Shown in pieces: positions 1 to 11,418 of a stretch of 64,000 nucleotides of DNA. Position numbers and translations under genes: made by a program. The notes under the pieces are model-generated. The model was not told where the DNA came from and did not search any database. It was given only the letters and a program-made list of their open reading frames with translations. The stretch's first letter is position 1, and the number at the start of each line of letters is the position of its first letter. Source of the DNA: Microbacterium sp. Se63.02b (GTDB taxonomy: Bacteria > Actinomycetota > Actinomycetes > Actinomycetales > Microbacteriaceae); NCBI RefSeq assembly GCF_014171575.1, contig NZ_CP050453.1, forward strand, positions 1,178,001 through 1,242,000, read 5' to 3'.

Positions 1-1
1 G

Positions 2-313
2 GCCTACTACGCGGGAGACCTCTCCGCGATCGATGCGGTCGCGGTGAAGCAGTCGGGCACCGCACTGCAGCTCGCAGGGTGGTCTGCGCTGCGAGAGATC
101 GCGCCCGGCGCACCGCTCACGTACACCGGCTTCGCTTCGCTCCTGGGCAACCCGGCTGCCGTGCGTGCGGCCGCCTCGATCTGCGCCCGCAACGCCCCGG
201 CGCTCTTCGTCCCGTGCCATCGGGTCCTGCGCACGGATGGGAGCCTCGGCGGCTTCGCCTGGGGTCTTGCGGTCAAGGAGAGTCTTCTGTCGCGTGAGGC
301 TGCCTCGCGTTGA
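2..313 (+). CDS. Methylated-DNA--protein-cysteine methyltransferase (5'-truncated by window)
   Basis: This is the C-terminal part of an O6-alkylguanine-DNA alkyltransferase, which moves an alkyl group from damaged guanine in DNA to its own cysteine. The frame is open from base 2, so the start lies outside the window. The suicide-cysteine motif PCHRV is present near residue 70 of the visible part, followed by the usual GG-F-W-G--K--LL stretch. The start of the fragment (AYYAGDL-) matches the end of the family's N-terminal domain. The protein stops at a TGA at 311-313. It could be either an Ogt/MGMT repair enzyme or the C-terminal half of an Ada-like protein; the missing N-terminus prevents a choice. 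Confidence 0.9.
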   Translation, partial: AYYAGDLSAIDAVAVKQSGTALQLAGWSALREIAPGAPLTYTGFASLLGNPAAVRAAASICARNAPALFVPCHRVLRTDGSLGGFAWGLAVKESLLSREAASR

Positions 314-476
314 TCAGGCACCCCGAGCGCCGCGCCCTGAGGGCGCGGCGCTCGTCCGTACCCGGAGGGAGGCGGACGAATCGGGAATGCCTCTTGCACT
401 CAGCTGGTTCACAGCCATAGGCTGGTGGGCTGTCGCGCCAACCGGACGACATCGCCGAGCCCCTGAGGAGGACATC

Positions 477-542
477 ATGACCACGATCGCCACCGCGCAG
501 ATCGCAGCTCTCGGCTCGACCCCGGCGCGCCCGCTCTCCTAG
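477..542 (+). CDS. 21-residue leader peptide upstream of an ABC exporter
   Basis: A short ORF begins with ATG at 477 behind a strong ribosome binding site (GAGGAGG, about 464-470) and encodes MTTIATAQIAALGSTPARPL plus a final S before TAG. It sits 100 nt ahead of the ABC exporter gene and is followed by a hairpin at 564-597. The quality of the ribosome binding site compared with the weak one of the exporter gene, and the hairpin after the stop, fit a translated leader that senses ribosome stalling. This role is inferred. No homolog was recognised. Confidence 0.5.
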   Translation: MTTIATAQIAALGSTPARPLS

Positions 543-563
543 AGCCCCCGCCCCTTCCTGCTC

Positions 564-597
564 GGATGCCGGACTCTGTGAGTCCGCTCTCGCATCC
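564..597 (+). promoter_or_regulatory. Leader hairpin, candidate attenuator
   Basis: The arms GGATGC (564-569) and GCATCC (592-597) enclose inner arms CGGACT (570-575) and AGTCCG (581-586) around a CTGTG loop, with an unpaired CTCTC on the 3' side. There is no T-run behind it, so it is not a classical intrinsic terminator. It lies 22 nt after the leader ORF stop and 45 nt before the exporter start. Nothing else was seen between 314 and 641 apart from a weak TTGCAC/CATAGG promoter-like pair near 394-421. Confidence 0.45.
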
Positions 598-641
598 GCC
601 CCTTCCGTAACCGCAGTTCACACGAAACTCGTCTGAGAGAC

Positions 642-2569
642 ATGTCTTCCTCGCCCTCCGTGCAGAATCCCTCGCCGTCATCGACCCTTTCCACTCCGGT
701 CGCATTGTGGCGGCTGAAGCCCTTCGTCAAGCCCGTCATCTGGCGGCTCGCCGGTGGTGCCGCCAGCGCGCTCGTCGCAGCCGTCATCGCCCTCATGATC
801 CCGATCGTCCTCGAGCAGATCATCAGCGGGCCCGTGCGCTCCGGTGAGATCGGCGCGATCGTCTGGGGCGCAGCCGCGGTGTTCGCGCTGGGCCTCGGCG
901 AGGCGCTGATGGTCTGGCTGCGTCGACAGTTCGTGCTCAACCCGGCCACACAGGTCGAATACAGGATGCGCACCGAGCTGTACTCGCGCCTGCAGACGCT
1001 CCCGGTGTCGTTCCATGACAAGTGGGGGTCCGGCCAGCTGCTCAGCCGCATGATGCAGGACATCGGCCTCATCCGCCGGTGGCTCGCGTTCGGTCTCGTG
1101 CTGCTGGTCGTCAACGTGCTCACGATCATCATCGGCTCCGTGCTGCTGTTCCGCTGGCACTGGCTGCTGGGCACGATATTCCTGGTCACCGCCGTCCCGC
1201 TGTGGATCCGCGGCTACCTGTTCGAGAAGCGCTACGGCGCCCTCACCCGTCGCAGCCAGGATCAGGCCGGCGACCTGGCGACCAGCGTCGAGGAGAGCGT
1301 CCACGGCATCCGCGTCCTGAAGGCGTTCGGTCGCGGCAAGCACGCCCTGAGCAGATTCAGCCGTCAGGCCGAGACCCTCCGCGAGACCGAGATGAGCAAG
1401 GCCGGCGCGATCGCGTCGATCTGGTTCTGGCTCGACCTGATGCCGCAGATCGCTTTCGGTCTGAGCCTGATCTCCGGCATCTGGCTGATCTCCGTGGGGC
1501 AGATCGACGAAGCGCAGCTGTTCGCGTTCTTCGCGATGGCCGTGGTGCTGCGCTGGCCGATCGAGTCGATCGGCTTCCTCTTCTCGTTCATGCTCGACGC
1601 CCGAACGGCGACCGATCGCGTGTTCGACATCTTCTCGGAGACCAACACCATCACCGATCCGGAGAACCCGGTGCACATCGAGAGCCCCCGAGGAGAGCTC
1701 GCGTTCGAGAACGCGCACTTCCGGTATCAGGATGCCGGGTCCCACGAGCGCGACCTGCTCGACGGCATCGATCTGGTCCTCCGCCCGGGCGAGACCATGG
1801 CCCTGGTGGGACTCACCGGCAGCGGCAAGACCACGCTCACGACGCTGCCCACGCGCCTGTACGACGTGACGGGCGGCAAGGTCACGCTCGACGGCGTCGA
1901 CGTGCGCGATCTTCCGCTCTCCGAGCTGCGCCAGCACATCGCGATGGCGTTCGAAGACGCGACGCTGTTCTCGGCGACGGTGCGGGAGAACGTGCTGCTG
2001 GGCCGCGCGGAGCTCGACGTGCACAGCGAAGAGGGCGAGCGGGTGCTCCGCGAAGCACTCGACGTGGAGCAGGCGTCGTTCGTGGACTCGCTGCCCGACG
2101 GCGTCGAGACCGTGATCGGCGAAGAGGGACTCAGCCTCCCGGTGGTCAGCGCCAGCGGCTCGCCCTCGCCCGCGCGGTGGCGGCGAAGCCGAAGGTCCTC
2201 GTGCTCGACGACCCGCTGTCGGCGCTCGACGTCGACACGGAAGCGCTCGTGGAGGAGGCACTGCGACACGTCCTCGCCGACACCACGGCGATGATCGTCG
2301 CGCACCGCCCATCCACGGTCGCGCTCGCCGACCGGGTCGCCCTGCTCGAGGCGGGCAGGGTCACGGCCGTCGGCACGCACTCGGAACTGCTGAAGACGAG
2401 CCGGCACTACCGCCACGTCATCTCCAGCCTCGAGGCGGAAGAGGCGGCGCGTACCGGGGCGATCCCGATCATCCGCGACGCACAGCAGGTCGAGGACGAG
2501 GTCCGCGAGGGCCTCGCGATGGACGCCGCCGACGAAGACCCGATCACCGAGAAGGAGGTGCAGCGATGA
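642..2569 (+). CDS. ABC exporter half-transporter, subunit A (frame break near 2140)
   Basis: This is a six-helix type-I ABC exporter half with a C-terminal ATPase domain. The transmembrane domain covers about residues 25-320. Walker A is GLTGSGKTT near residue 389. The frame breaks near 2140, just where the signature region ([12 protein letters not shown]) begins, and continues one frame over to the TGA at 2567-2569; one lost base restores an uninterrupted protein of about 640 residues. Walker B ends [12 protein letters not shown], with Asp where the catalytic Glu is expected, the hallmark of the degenerate subunit in heterodimeric exporters. Its stop overlaps the ATG of the next gene (ATGA), so the two are translationally coupled. 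The substrate is not evident; multidrug or lipid-like export is typical. Confidence 0.88.
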
Positions 2570-4380
2570 GCTCCGCCATCACCGGAACCCAGGACGAGGA
2601 TCGTTCCGAGTACACCCGCGAGGAGAGCAGGGAGATCCGTCGTCGGTCCCTCCGGCTGCTCGGCTCCCTCGTCCGCCCGCTGAAGCCGCAGATCGTGCTG
2701 GCCGCTGCCGTGCTGATCGTGTCCACCGCCCTGCAGGTCGCTGGTCCGATCCTCATCAGCATCGGGCTCGACCGTGCCCTGCCGGCGGTGCTGAAGAACG
2801 CCGACTGGATGCCGACCTTCATGATCGGCGGCATCTACCTGGCCGCCGGCGCGCTGGCCGCCGTCCTGATCGCCTGGTACGTGATCATCGCGGCCAAGCT
2901 CACGCAGGCGGTGCTGCTGGATCTGCGCAAGCGCATCTTCCTTCACACGCAGCGCCTGAGCCTGGAGTTCCACGAGTCGTACACGTCGGGGCGCATCATC
3001 TCGCGGCAGACGAGCGACCTCGATTCGATCAAGGAGCTCCTCGACGGCGGTCTGAACGAGCTCGTCTCCGGCGTGCTCTTCGGGCTCTTCACCTTCATCG
3101 CGCTGTGCGTCTGGGATTGGCAGTCCGGCCTCATCCTCGCGATCGGCGGAGTGCCGCTGTTCTTCCTGATGAAGTGGTTCTATTCCCGTTCGCAGCTCGT
3201 GTACCGCGAGTCGCGCGTCATCAGCGCGAAGGTGATCGTGCAGTTCGTCGAGACGATGACCGGCATCCGCGCCGTCAAGGCGTTCCGCAAGGAGCCGCGC
3301 AACGACAAGGCGTTCCAGGAGATCGCGGGGGAGTATCGCGACGTCAACCGTCGGTCGATGCTGCTGTTCGGCACGTTCGAGCCTGGTCTCATGGGTGTGG
3401 CCGCGCTGGTGCTCGGCATCGTCGTCCTCTGGGGCGGCATCCGTGTCTCCGAGGGCGTGCTCACCGTGGGTGTGCTGCTGTCGGCGGTGCTGTACGTGCG
3501 CAACTTCTTCGCGCCGATGCAGGAGATCGCGATGTTCCTGAACTCCTACCAGTCGGCGACGGCAGCGCTCGAGAAGGTGTCGGGCGTGCTCGAGGAGGTG
3601 CCGACGGTTCCGGATCCCGAGAAGCCGGTCGATCTCTGGGAGTCGCGCGGTCACATCGAGTTCGACGAGGTGACCTTCGGCTACAACGGCGAGAAGACGA
3701 TCCTCCCGAACTTCTCGCTCGACATCCCGGCGGGTCAGACCATCGCCCTCGTCGGCACGACCGGTGCGGGCAAGTCGACGCTGGCGAAGCTCATCTCGCG
3801 GTTCTACGACCCCTCCGAGGGGCGGGTCACCCTCGACGGCGTCGATCTGCGCTCGCTGCACCCGAAGGACCTGCGTCGTGCGATCGTGATGGTCACGCAG
3901 GAGGCGTACCTGTTCAGCGGCACTGTCGCCGACAACATCGCGCTCGGCAAGCCGGATGCCTCGCTCGACGAGATCAGGGCGGCGGCGCGCGCGGTCGGGG
4001 CCGACGAGTTCATCTCGTCTCTTCCGGACGGGTACGGCACCGACGTGAACAAGCGCGGTGGACGTGTCTCGGCCGGGCAGCGTCAGTTGATCTCGTTCGC
4101 CAGGGCATTCCTCGCCGACCCGGCGGTGCTGATCCTCGACGAGGCGACGGCGTCGCTGGACATCCCGTCCGAGCGGCTGATCCAGGACGCGCTGCAGACC
4201 CTGCTCAAGGACCGCACGGCGATCATCATCGCGCACCGCCTGTCGACGGTGGCGATCGCCGACCGGGTCCTGGTCATGGAGCACGGCGAGATCATCGAGG
4301 ACGACACTCCGGAGGCGCTCATCGGCGGCAGCGGCAAGTTCGCGCAGCTGCATGCGGCCTGGCAGGAGACGCTGGTGTGA
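2566..4380 (+). CDS. ABC exporter half-transporter, subunit B
   Basis: An intact 604-residue partner of the preceding subunit. It has an N-terminal six-helix domain (roughly residues 40-330) with the usual [16 protein letters not shown] coupling region, Walker [10 protein letters not shown] near residue 396, a signature read as VSAGQRQ near 501, and Walker [13 protein letters not shown] with the catalytic Glu near 521, then the H-loop AHRLSTV. A complete catalytic Glu here and Asp in subunit A is the pattern of asymmetric exporters such as TmrAB or BmrCD. The start is fixed by GGAGGTG seven nt upstream and by the 4-nt overlap with the previous stop. A very long hairpin follows at once, closing the operon. 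Confidence 0.92.
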   Translation: MSSAITGTQDEDRSEYTREESREIRRRSLRLLGSLVRPLKPQIVLAAAVLIVSTALQVAGPILISIGLDRALPAVLKNADWMPTFMIGGIYLAAGALAAVLIAWYVIIAAKLTQAVLLDLRKRIFLHTQRLSLEFHESYTSGRIISRQTSDLDSIKELLDGGLNELVSGVLFGLFTFIALCVWDWQSGLILAIGGVPLFFLMKWFYSRSQLVYRESRVISAKVIVQFVETMTGIRAVKAFRKEPRNDKAFQEIAGEYRDVNRRSMLLFGTFEPGLMGVAALVLGIVVLWGGIRVSEGVLTVGVLLSAVLYVRNFFAPMQEIAMFLNSYQSATAALEKVSGVLEEVPTVPDPEKPVDLWESRGHIEFDEVTFGYNGEKTILPNFSLDIPAGQTIALVGTTGAGKSTLAKLISRFYDPSEGRVTLDGVDLRSLHPKDLRRAIVMVTQEAYLFSGTVADNIALGKPDASLDEIRAAARAVGADEFISSLPDGYGTDVNKRGGRVSAGQRQLISFARAFLADPAVLILDEATASLDIPSERLIQDALQTLLKDRTAIIIAHRLSTVAIADRVLVMEHGEIIEDDTPEALIGGSGKFAQLHAAWQETLV

Positions 4381-4463
4381 GCACGCCCCTCGTCTGTCGC
4401 GGCCGGATCCGCCTTCGCCAGGATGGCGGAGCGGCCGAGGCCGCGGCAGACGAGACGGCGTGC
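4381..4463 (+). terminator. Long hairpin directly after the ABC exporter operon
   Basis: Starting on the first base after the stop, GCACGCC-CTCGTCTG-CGCGGCC (4381-4404) pairs with GGCCGCG-CAGACGAG-GGCGTGC (to 4463) with few mismatches, giving an arm of about 24 bp. An inner arm, TCCGCC with GGCGGA, closes the top. No T-run follows. It probably terminates or stabilises the exporter transcript. Confidence 0.6.
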
Positions 4464-4510
4464 CGATGCCGTCCCCGCGCATCGTGTGCGCGCGTGGGTA
4501 GCATCGAGGT

Positions 4511-5325
4511 ATGGATCCGTTGCTGCTCGCTGCCGAGTGGTGGTGGATCGCGCCGACGGCAGTCGCGGCGGGAACGGCAGGTGTCATGGGAATGCGTCGT
4601 CACAGCAGCACGGTGAGCGGCCGCCGCCTCGCGGTCGATGCCGCCCGGCATGACCTCAGAGAAGCGCAGCTGGCAGCGGCCGAGCGCCGCACCGCCCTGA
4701 AGATCGCGCGCGCCGACCTGGCCCGCGTCTCTGCCGAGCGCGCCGCGCAACGCGCCACAGCCGAGCAGGTCGCGGGGGCCAGACGCATGCTGCGCGAGCG
4801 CGAGCGTGACGCCAAGGCCGCGTCTGCCGACGTGAGAGCCCGGCAGGTGAGGTTGAACGCCGCGAGGGCGGCGGTGCCGTCGGCCTCCGAGCCCAAGCCC
4901 CTGGACCGGCTGCATGCCGCTCACGATGCCGTGACGGCGCGGTGGATGCGATACGAGACCGACCTCGCGCTGCAGATCGCGTACCCGGGTATGACCGATG
5001 TCAAGAGTCCCGTGACGGCCGCGTATCTGCGTGCGGCGGGACACGCGGTCGAGATGCGCCGCGCGGCTGCGGGGCGTGTGACTCCGGCGGAGTTCGCCGC
5101 CTATCGTGATGCCGTCGCCGATCTCGAGCGCGCATTCGAGGCGGCCGAACACTCGGCGAAGGTGCAGGCGGGGAGGCTCCGGCGACCGCCGCCTGGCAGG
5201 ATGCGGCTCAGGACATGCTCAGCCGTTCCGCTGACGCGATCGATCGTGCCGCAGGCGCGGCCGCCGCCGCCTTCTCGGCGTGGAGCAGTCGCCGCAAGCC
5301 GGACAAACCCGACCAGCGCGGCTGA
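4511..5325 (+). CDS. Membrane-anchored coiled-coil protein of unknown function (frame break near 5170)
   Basis: The product starts MDPLLLAAEWWWIAPTAVAA, a single hydrophobic segment at about residues 5-28, and continues as an Ala/Arg/Glu-rich helical region (about 35-130) with coiled-coil character. The published frame derails near 5170 in a G run; adding one G restores a tail that reads SAKVQAGEAPATAAWQDAAQ and ends RRKPDKPDQRG before TGA at 5323-5325, for about 271 residues. No family was recognised. It stands alone between the exporter terminator and an operator region, so the context gives no function. Confidence 0.65.
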
Positions 5326-5361
5326 CCTGCCTGTCGCGCAAAGGATCTTCCTCACTGTGTT

Positions 5362-5405
5362 TTTCTGTACCGGTATAGTAGGCTCTTTCTGTACCGATAC
5401 AGAAA
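5362..5405. promoter_or_regulatory. Twin operator sites overlapping a promoter
   Basis: Two copies of a dyad begin with TTTCTGTACCG, 24 bp apart. The second, at 5386-5405, has perfect 8-bp arms TTTCTGTA and TACAGAAA around CCGA. The first, at 5362-5380, is the same with CTGTACC/GGTATAG arms and contains the -10-like hexamer TATAGT (5374-5379). The small ORF at 5416 begins 10 nt downstream. The form resembles TetR-family operators; no TetR gene is nearby in this window. Confidence 0.65.
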
Positions 5406-5415
5406 GAGGTCGAGC

Positions 5416-5655
5416 ATGGAACATCAGATGATCGCGGTACTCGTCGACGCCGAGCGCGTCGCCGCGGCGCGCGACCCGTACCAGCAGCATCGTCGCGACG
5501 CGCTCGCAGCCCGGGATCGCGCACGCGCACTCCGGGCGAGGACGCAGTGGCGTCGCCGCGCTCGCGCGATCCTCGCCCGCGGTATCCGACGACTCGCCGA
5601 GGCGGTGGAGCCGCCGCGGGCTCCCTGCGCCGTGCCCGCGTCTGATCCGTGCTGA
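5416..5655 (+). CDS. Small arginine/alanine-rich protein under operator control
   Basis: A 79-residue product beginning MEHQMIAVLVDAERV, with a central stretch very rich in Arg and Ala that should form a basic amphipathic helix (about residues 12-60), and a Pro/Cys-containing tail. The ATG is preceded by AAAGAGG with good spacing and by the twin operators at 5362-5405, which argues that it is expressed and regulated. There is no signal peptide or transmembrane segment. No family was recognised. The following LacI gene starts 53 nt downstream if the GTG at 5709 is used. Confidence 0.6.
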   Translation: MEHQMIAVLVDAERVAAARDPYQQHRRDALAARDRARALRARTQWRRRARAILARGIRRLAEAVEPPRAPCAVPASDPC

Positions 5656-5708
5656 AGCCGACCGGAGACCTCTCCGCGTCCGGCAGAATGGGCTCGGAGG
5701 TGGTCGAG

Positions 5709-6758
5709 GTGGGGCGAGTCACGCTGCAGACGATCGCGGAGCACGTGGGTGTCAGCCGCATGACCGTATCGAACGCCTTCTCCCGCCCCGATCAGCTCTC
5801 GGAAGACCTCCGGGCGAGGATCCTGACCGCAGCGGACGATCTGGGGTACGCCGGTCCCGATCCTGCGGCACGCGCTCTCGCGCGCGGGCGCACCGGGGTC
5901 ATCGGAATGGTCCTCACCAACTCCCCGAAGGATGCGTTCACCGACGACGTCGCCGTGGGGTTCGTGCGCGCGGTGGCAGGCTCCCTCGCGGACGAGGGGT
6001 ATTCCCTGGTGCTGCTGCACTCGTCTCACGACAGTGGCGTCGTCCCCGCCCGTGATGTGGCCATGGACGGCGCGATCGTGTACTCCTGCGCTCCGGCGGT
6101 CTCGGCGTTCGCCGCCCTGCGCGAGCGGCGGCTGCCGATCGTCAACGTCGAGGGGTCGCCGCTCCCCGGAGTGCCCGACGTCGGCATCGACAACGCCTCC
6201 GGTGCCTATGAGGCGGCGAAGCATCTCATCGATCTCGGTCATTCACGGATCGCGATCGTGGTCGCTGCACTGGACATCGATGATGTCCCCGCTTCCGAGA
6301 CCGCCCTCGACACGGGGTCCCTGACGATCGCGGGCCGCATGGACGGCTGGATGCGGGCGCTCGACGAAGCCGGCATCGTGCCGAGGGTGGTCGGCACCCC
6401 CGCGCTCGGGATCGATGCGGTGCTGCGTGAGCGGATCGATCGCATGCTCGACGACCCGCCGACCGCCGTCCTGGCCTTCTCCGACCTCGCCGCGCTGGAA
6501 GTCATGGAGCGCGCGAGAGGACGGCCTCCGCGTCCCGGAGCAGCTCTCCATCGTGGGCTTCGACGACAACCCCTCTCGGCCCGTGTCTCTCCGGCGCTCA
6601 CGACCGTGCGTCAGGACGTCGATGCCAAGGGGCGGGCCGCCGTGCGGGCTCTGCTCGGGGTGATGCGCCGAGACGAACTCGCGCCCGCGCCTCCTCTGCT
6701 GCCCACCGCGCTGGTGGTCAGGGAGTCCACGTCGCGCCCGAGCGGCGCGCCGGGGTGA
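5709..6758 (+). CDS. LacI-family transcriptional regulator (paired frame breaks near 6515 and 6585)
   Basis: The N-terminal helix-turn-helix reads VTLQTIAEHVGVSRMTVSNAF, followed by the hinge and a periplasmic-binding-protein-like sensor domain. Between about 6515 and 6585 the frame slips and returns: the slipped stretch in the neighbouring frame gives VPEQLSIVGFDDNPSRPVS, the conserved LacI core strand, so one inserted and one lost base explain it. GTG at 5709 is chosen because GGAGGT lies 7 nt upstream and the HTH then begins at residue 4. An earlier GTG at 5649 would overlap the small gene. The effector and target are unknown; a sugar or polyol ligand is usual. Convergent with the acetyltransferase gene. 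Confidence 0.87.
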   Translation: MGRVTLQTIAEHVGVSRMTVSNAFSRPDQLSEDLRARILTAADDLGYAGPDPAARALARGRTGVIGMVLTNSPKDAFTDDVAVGFVRAVAGSLADEGYSLVLLHSSHDSGVVPARDVAMDGAIVYSCAPAVSAFAALRERRLPIVNVEGSPLPGVPDVGIDNASGAYEAAKHLIDLGHSRIAIVVAALDIDDVPASETALDTGSLTIAGRMDGWMRALDEAGIVPRVVGTPALGIDAVLRERIDRMLDDPPTAVLAFSDLAALEVMERARGRPPRPGAALHRGLRRQPLSARVSPALTTVRQDVDAKGRAAVRALLGVMRRDELAPAPPLLPTALVVRESTSRPSGAPG

Positions 6759-6804
6759 TGCGCGGCCGGTGAGAGCGCTCCCTCGCCTGGTACTAAGGCG
6801 ACGA

Positions 6805-6843
6805 GGTCTCGATGGGGGAGGGGATTCGAGACCCCGCCGCCGG
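6805..6843. terminator. Hairpin between convergent genes
   Basis: GGTCTCGA (6805-6812) and TCGAGACC (6836-6843) form a perfect 8-bp stem with a purine-rich 23-nt loop. It lies between the lacI stop (6758) and the acetyltransferase stop (6845), so it can serve both directions. Confidence 0.55.
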
Positions 6844-6844
6844 T

Positions 6845-7303
6845 CTAGGACGTGACGCGGATCTCGGCGATGACCTCGCCATAGGCGGTTTCGCCGACAG
6901 GCGTGAATCCGACCCGGTGGAAGAAGGTCTCGGGTCCTCCCTCGCCGGCCTCGTAGATCACGTCGACATGGTCGACGCCGCGCTCGCGGGCCTCTTCGAT
7001 GAGAGCCTCGACGGCGAAGCGGCCGACGCCGCGCCCCTGATCGTCCGCGTCGACGTTGATGCGCCACAGCACGGAGCGGAAGTGCTCCTCCGGCGCCTCG
7101 GGATCGAAGTTCGCGCTGACGAACCCGACGACCTCGTTGCGATCGAGGATCACCCGCTGCCAGGACGTCTGCGGATTGATGACGGTGGCCGCGATCCCGT
7201 ACGAGACGGGAGCGAGGAACTGCTCCTGTCCGGGCTTGAGCGACAGGTTGTTCACGGCGACGATCGTCGCAGCGGAGAGTTCGACCATGCGCAGTTCGGA
7301 CAT
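6845..7303 (-). CDS. GNAT-family N-acetyltransferase
   Basis: A 152-residue GCN5-related acetyltransferase. The acetyl-CoA binding motif A is visible as INVDADDQGRGVGRFAVEAL (about residues 82-101), and the C-terminal strand reads HRVGFTPVGETAYGE. Such enzymes transfer acetyl from acetyl-CoA to an amine of a small molecule or protein; the substrate cannot be deduced here. The ATG at 7303 is followed by SELRMVEL. The gene is monocistronic, convergent with lacI. Confidence 0.85.
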   Translation of the reverse strand: MSELRMVELSAATIVAVNNLSLKPGQEQFLAPVSYGIAATVINPQTSWQRVILDRNEVVGFVSANFDPEAPEEHFRSVLWRINVDADDQGRGVGRFAVEALIEEARERGVDHVDVIYEAGEGGPETFFHRVGFTPVGETAYGEVIAEIRVTS

Positions 7304-7479
7304 GACCCCAGGCTAACCCCTCCCAGCGGGCGGGACACGTTTCGGGCGAACATTTCACTCCGGAGGGATGACCCGCGTCGAGGATGCAGGCGCCGCCGCG
7401 CTGGCCAGGACACGGGGTCGAGGTCACTCAGGTATCTTGGTATCGAGACAAATAGACCACGAGAGCGGAGAACCTCCCG

Positions 7480-9699
<2,220 letters not shown>

Positions 9700-9703
9700 C
9701 GCA

Positions 9704-9747
9704 CAGAGAGAGGGGGGCGGATGCTGCGGCATCCGCCCCCTCTCTCG
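9704..9747 (+). terminator. Strong hairpin terminator after icd
   Basis: A stem of about 18 bp, AGAGAGGGGG-GCGGATGC against GCATCCGC-CCCCTCTCT, with a tiny TGCG loop and one bulged G, begins five bases after the icd stop. Confidence 0.8.
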
Positions 9748-9820
9748 TACCCGTTCCCCGCGCGGGGCGCGCGACCCGTCGACGACGCACCCGGGTGCCC
9801 GGGTGGACCCGACATGCGGA

Positions 9821-11309
9821 TCAGTAGTAGACGGAGATCTCGAGGCCCTCGGGGGACCAGTCGTAGACGTACTTGGCGAGATCGATCGGCAGGTTCACGC
9901 AGCCGTGGCTCATCCGCTGGCCGAAGTTGTTGTGCCAGTAGGTGCCGTGGAAGCCGATGTTCGGCGCGAACCAGGTGATCCACGGCACGTCTTCGGTGCA
10001 GTACGGGGCGCCTTCGTAGCAGCCCATGTCCTGCATCGCGGTGTGTGCGAACACCTTGAAGTTGCCAGTAGGGGTGAGGGTTCCGGGCAGACCGGTCGAG
10101 ACGGCCCAGGACTTCACGACCTCGTTGTTCTCGAACAGATACGCGCGCTGCTGACTCAGGTTGATCTCGATGCGGCGGAACAGGCTCACGGTCTCGAACG
10201 CGGTCTCGCTGACGGTGAGCACGAACACGCCGTCGCCGGCGGCGAGCTGCTGGGCGAACTGCTCCGCGACGGTCGACGTGTCGCCGAGCGCGCGGCCGGT
10301 GGCGCCCTTCTGCTCCGAGCGGAGCACGGTGCCGGCGGAATCGACGATGTTGGTCGCGTTGACCGCGGCCCGGTCGACGAGCCCTGGCAGAGTGTCGACG
10401 GTCGCCTGAATCGCCTGCGGGTCGGCCTCGATGCGCAGCTGACCGTCGTCGTCGACCACGGTCAGCCAGGTCGCGGCGACGGCCGGAGCGACCGGTACCG
10501 TGCGCTCGTCGCCGACGTAGAAGCCGATGCTCCCGAGCAGCGTGTTGAGTTCGGTGGCTGTGGCCGTCGCGTCGTCGTCAGACACGGGGGCAGCGCCTCG
10601 GCAGGTCCGCCGGGGTATTCGAGCGAGGTCGCACCGTCGGCGACCGCGTCGGCGAAGGCGACGGTGAGTGCGTCGACGTCGATCCCCGTGCCGGCCTCGG
10701 AGGGGTGATCACGTAGGTGCCGCTCGCGGCGTCGAACACCACTCCGGCATCGACCGGGTCTGTGAAACTCGTCGGTACAGCTGCGCGCAGTGCAGAGCCG
10801 GCCGTTTCGGTGTCGAGCACGATGTCGGCGGGAACCGGGTGGCCCATCCACATCCCGAGATTCCACATCGGGCGATCGGCGAAGGCCGCGTCGGCCAGGG
10901 CGGTCGCGTCGACCTGCGCGCCGAGGTCGGCACCGGTGAGAACGACATCGCCGCCGTCGCCCGTGAGCGTGACCTCGGTCTCGGCGAGGTGGGTGCTGAT
11001 GGCGTCGGCCGCGGCCCCGGGAGTCATCCACCCCACGGGGATGCCGGCGACCGTGGTGCCGGGAGCGATGAGGATCAAGGAGGCGGCGCCCGCGCCCAGG
11101 GCGACGGCCCCGATGCCGAGGCCGATCCACAGGCCGAGGTGGCGCTTCTTGGGGGCCGGTTCGACGGGCGCCCAGGCGAGCGGCTGCTCGCCGGTTCCGG
11201 GCGGCATCGCGTCGGTGGAAGCGTCTCCCGGTGTGAGCACGGCGGTGGGCGCGGAGTCGTCACCGTGCGCCTCGGCTGCGGCGCCCGGCGCAGAAATCAG
11301 ATCGGTCAC
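9821..11309 (-). CDS. Membrane-anchored L,D-transpeptidase (frame breaks near 10705 and 10590)
   Basis: The enzyme makes 3-3 peptidoglycan cross-links or anchors proteins outside the membrane. GTG at 11309 follows GGGGTGAAGTTC. An acidic, Pro-rich cytoplasmic tail (about 1-55) precedes one membrane helix (LGLWIGLGIGAVALGAGAAS, about 58-77) and a repeated peptidoglycan-binding-like region. Two frame breaks join three fragments; the middle one reads SEAGTGIDVDALTVAFADAV. The YkuD catalytic motif is intact near residue 470 as HNNFGQRMSHGCVNLP, with His, Gly and the nucleophilic Cys. Its place beside cell-wall and amino-sugar scavenging genes fits a wall role. Total about 496 residues. Confidence 0.88.
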
Positions 11310-11372
11310 GAACTTCACCCCCCGGATCTCAAAACGTGTCCTGAGGTCCAATGGTACGGGATGGGAGGTAAC

Positions 11373-11406
11373 GGGGAGGCAACGGTCCGTGATACGGTGC
11401 CTCCCC
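11373..11406 (-). terminator. Hairpin downstream of ridA
   Basis: GGGGAGGCA (11373-11381) and TGCCTCCCC (11398-11406) form a perfect 9-bp stem, 12 nt after the ridA stop on the minus strand. Confidence 0.6.
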
Positions 11407-11418
11407 GCACTGCGCCCG

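Noticed and set aside
394..421. TTGCAC and CATAGG as a promoter of the leader ORF
   Set aside because: Only three of six bases match in each hexamer; kept as a remark, not a feature.
678..2312. A 544-codon open frame on the minus strand opposite ABC exporter subunit A
   Set aside because: It is a GC-rich antisense shadow: low-complexity Arg/Ala/Asp composition, no motif, and the plus strand has clear ABC domains.
5649..5708. Upstream GTG start for the LacI regulator
   Set aside because: It would overlap the end of the small gene and add 20 residues not seen in LacI proteins; GTG 5709 has a GGAGGT site and places the helix-turn-helix at the start.
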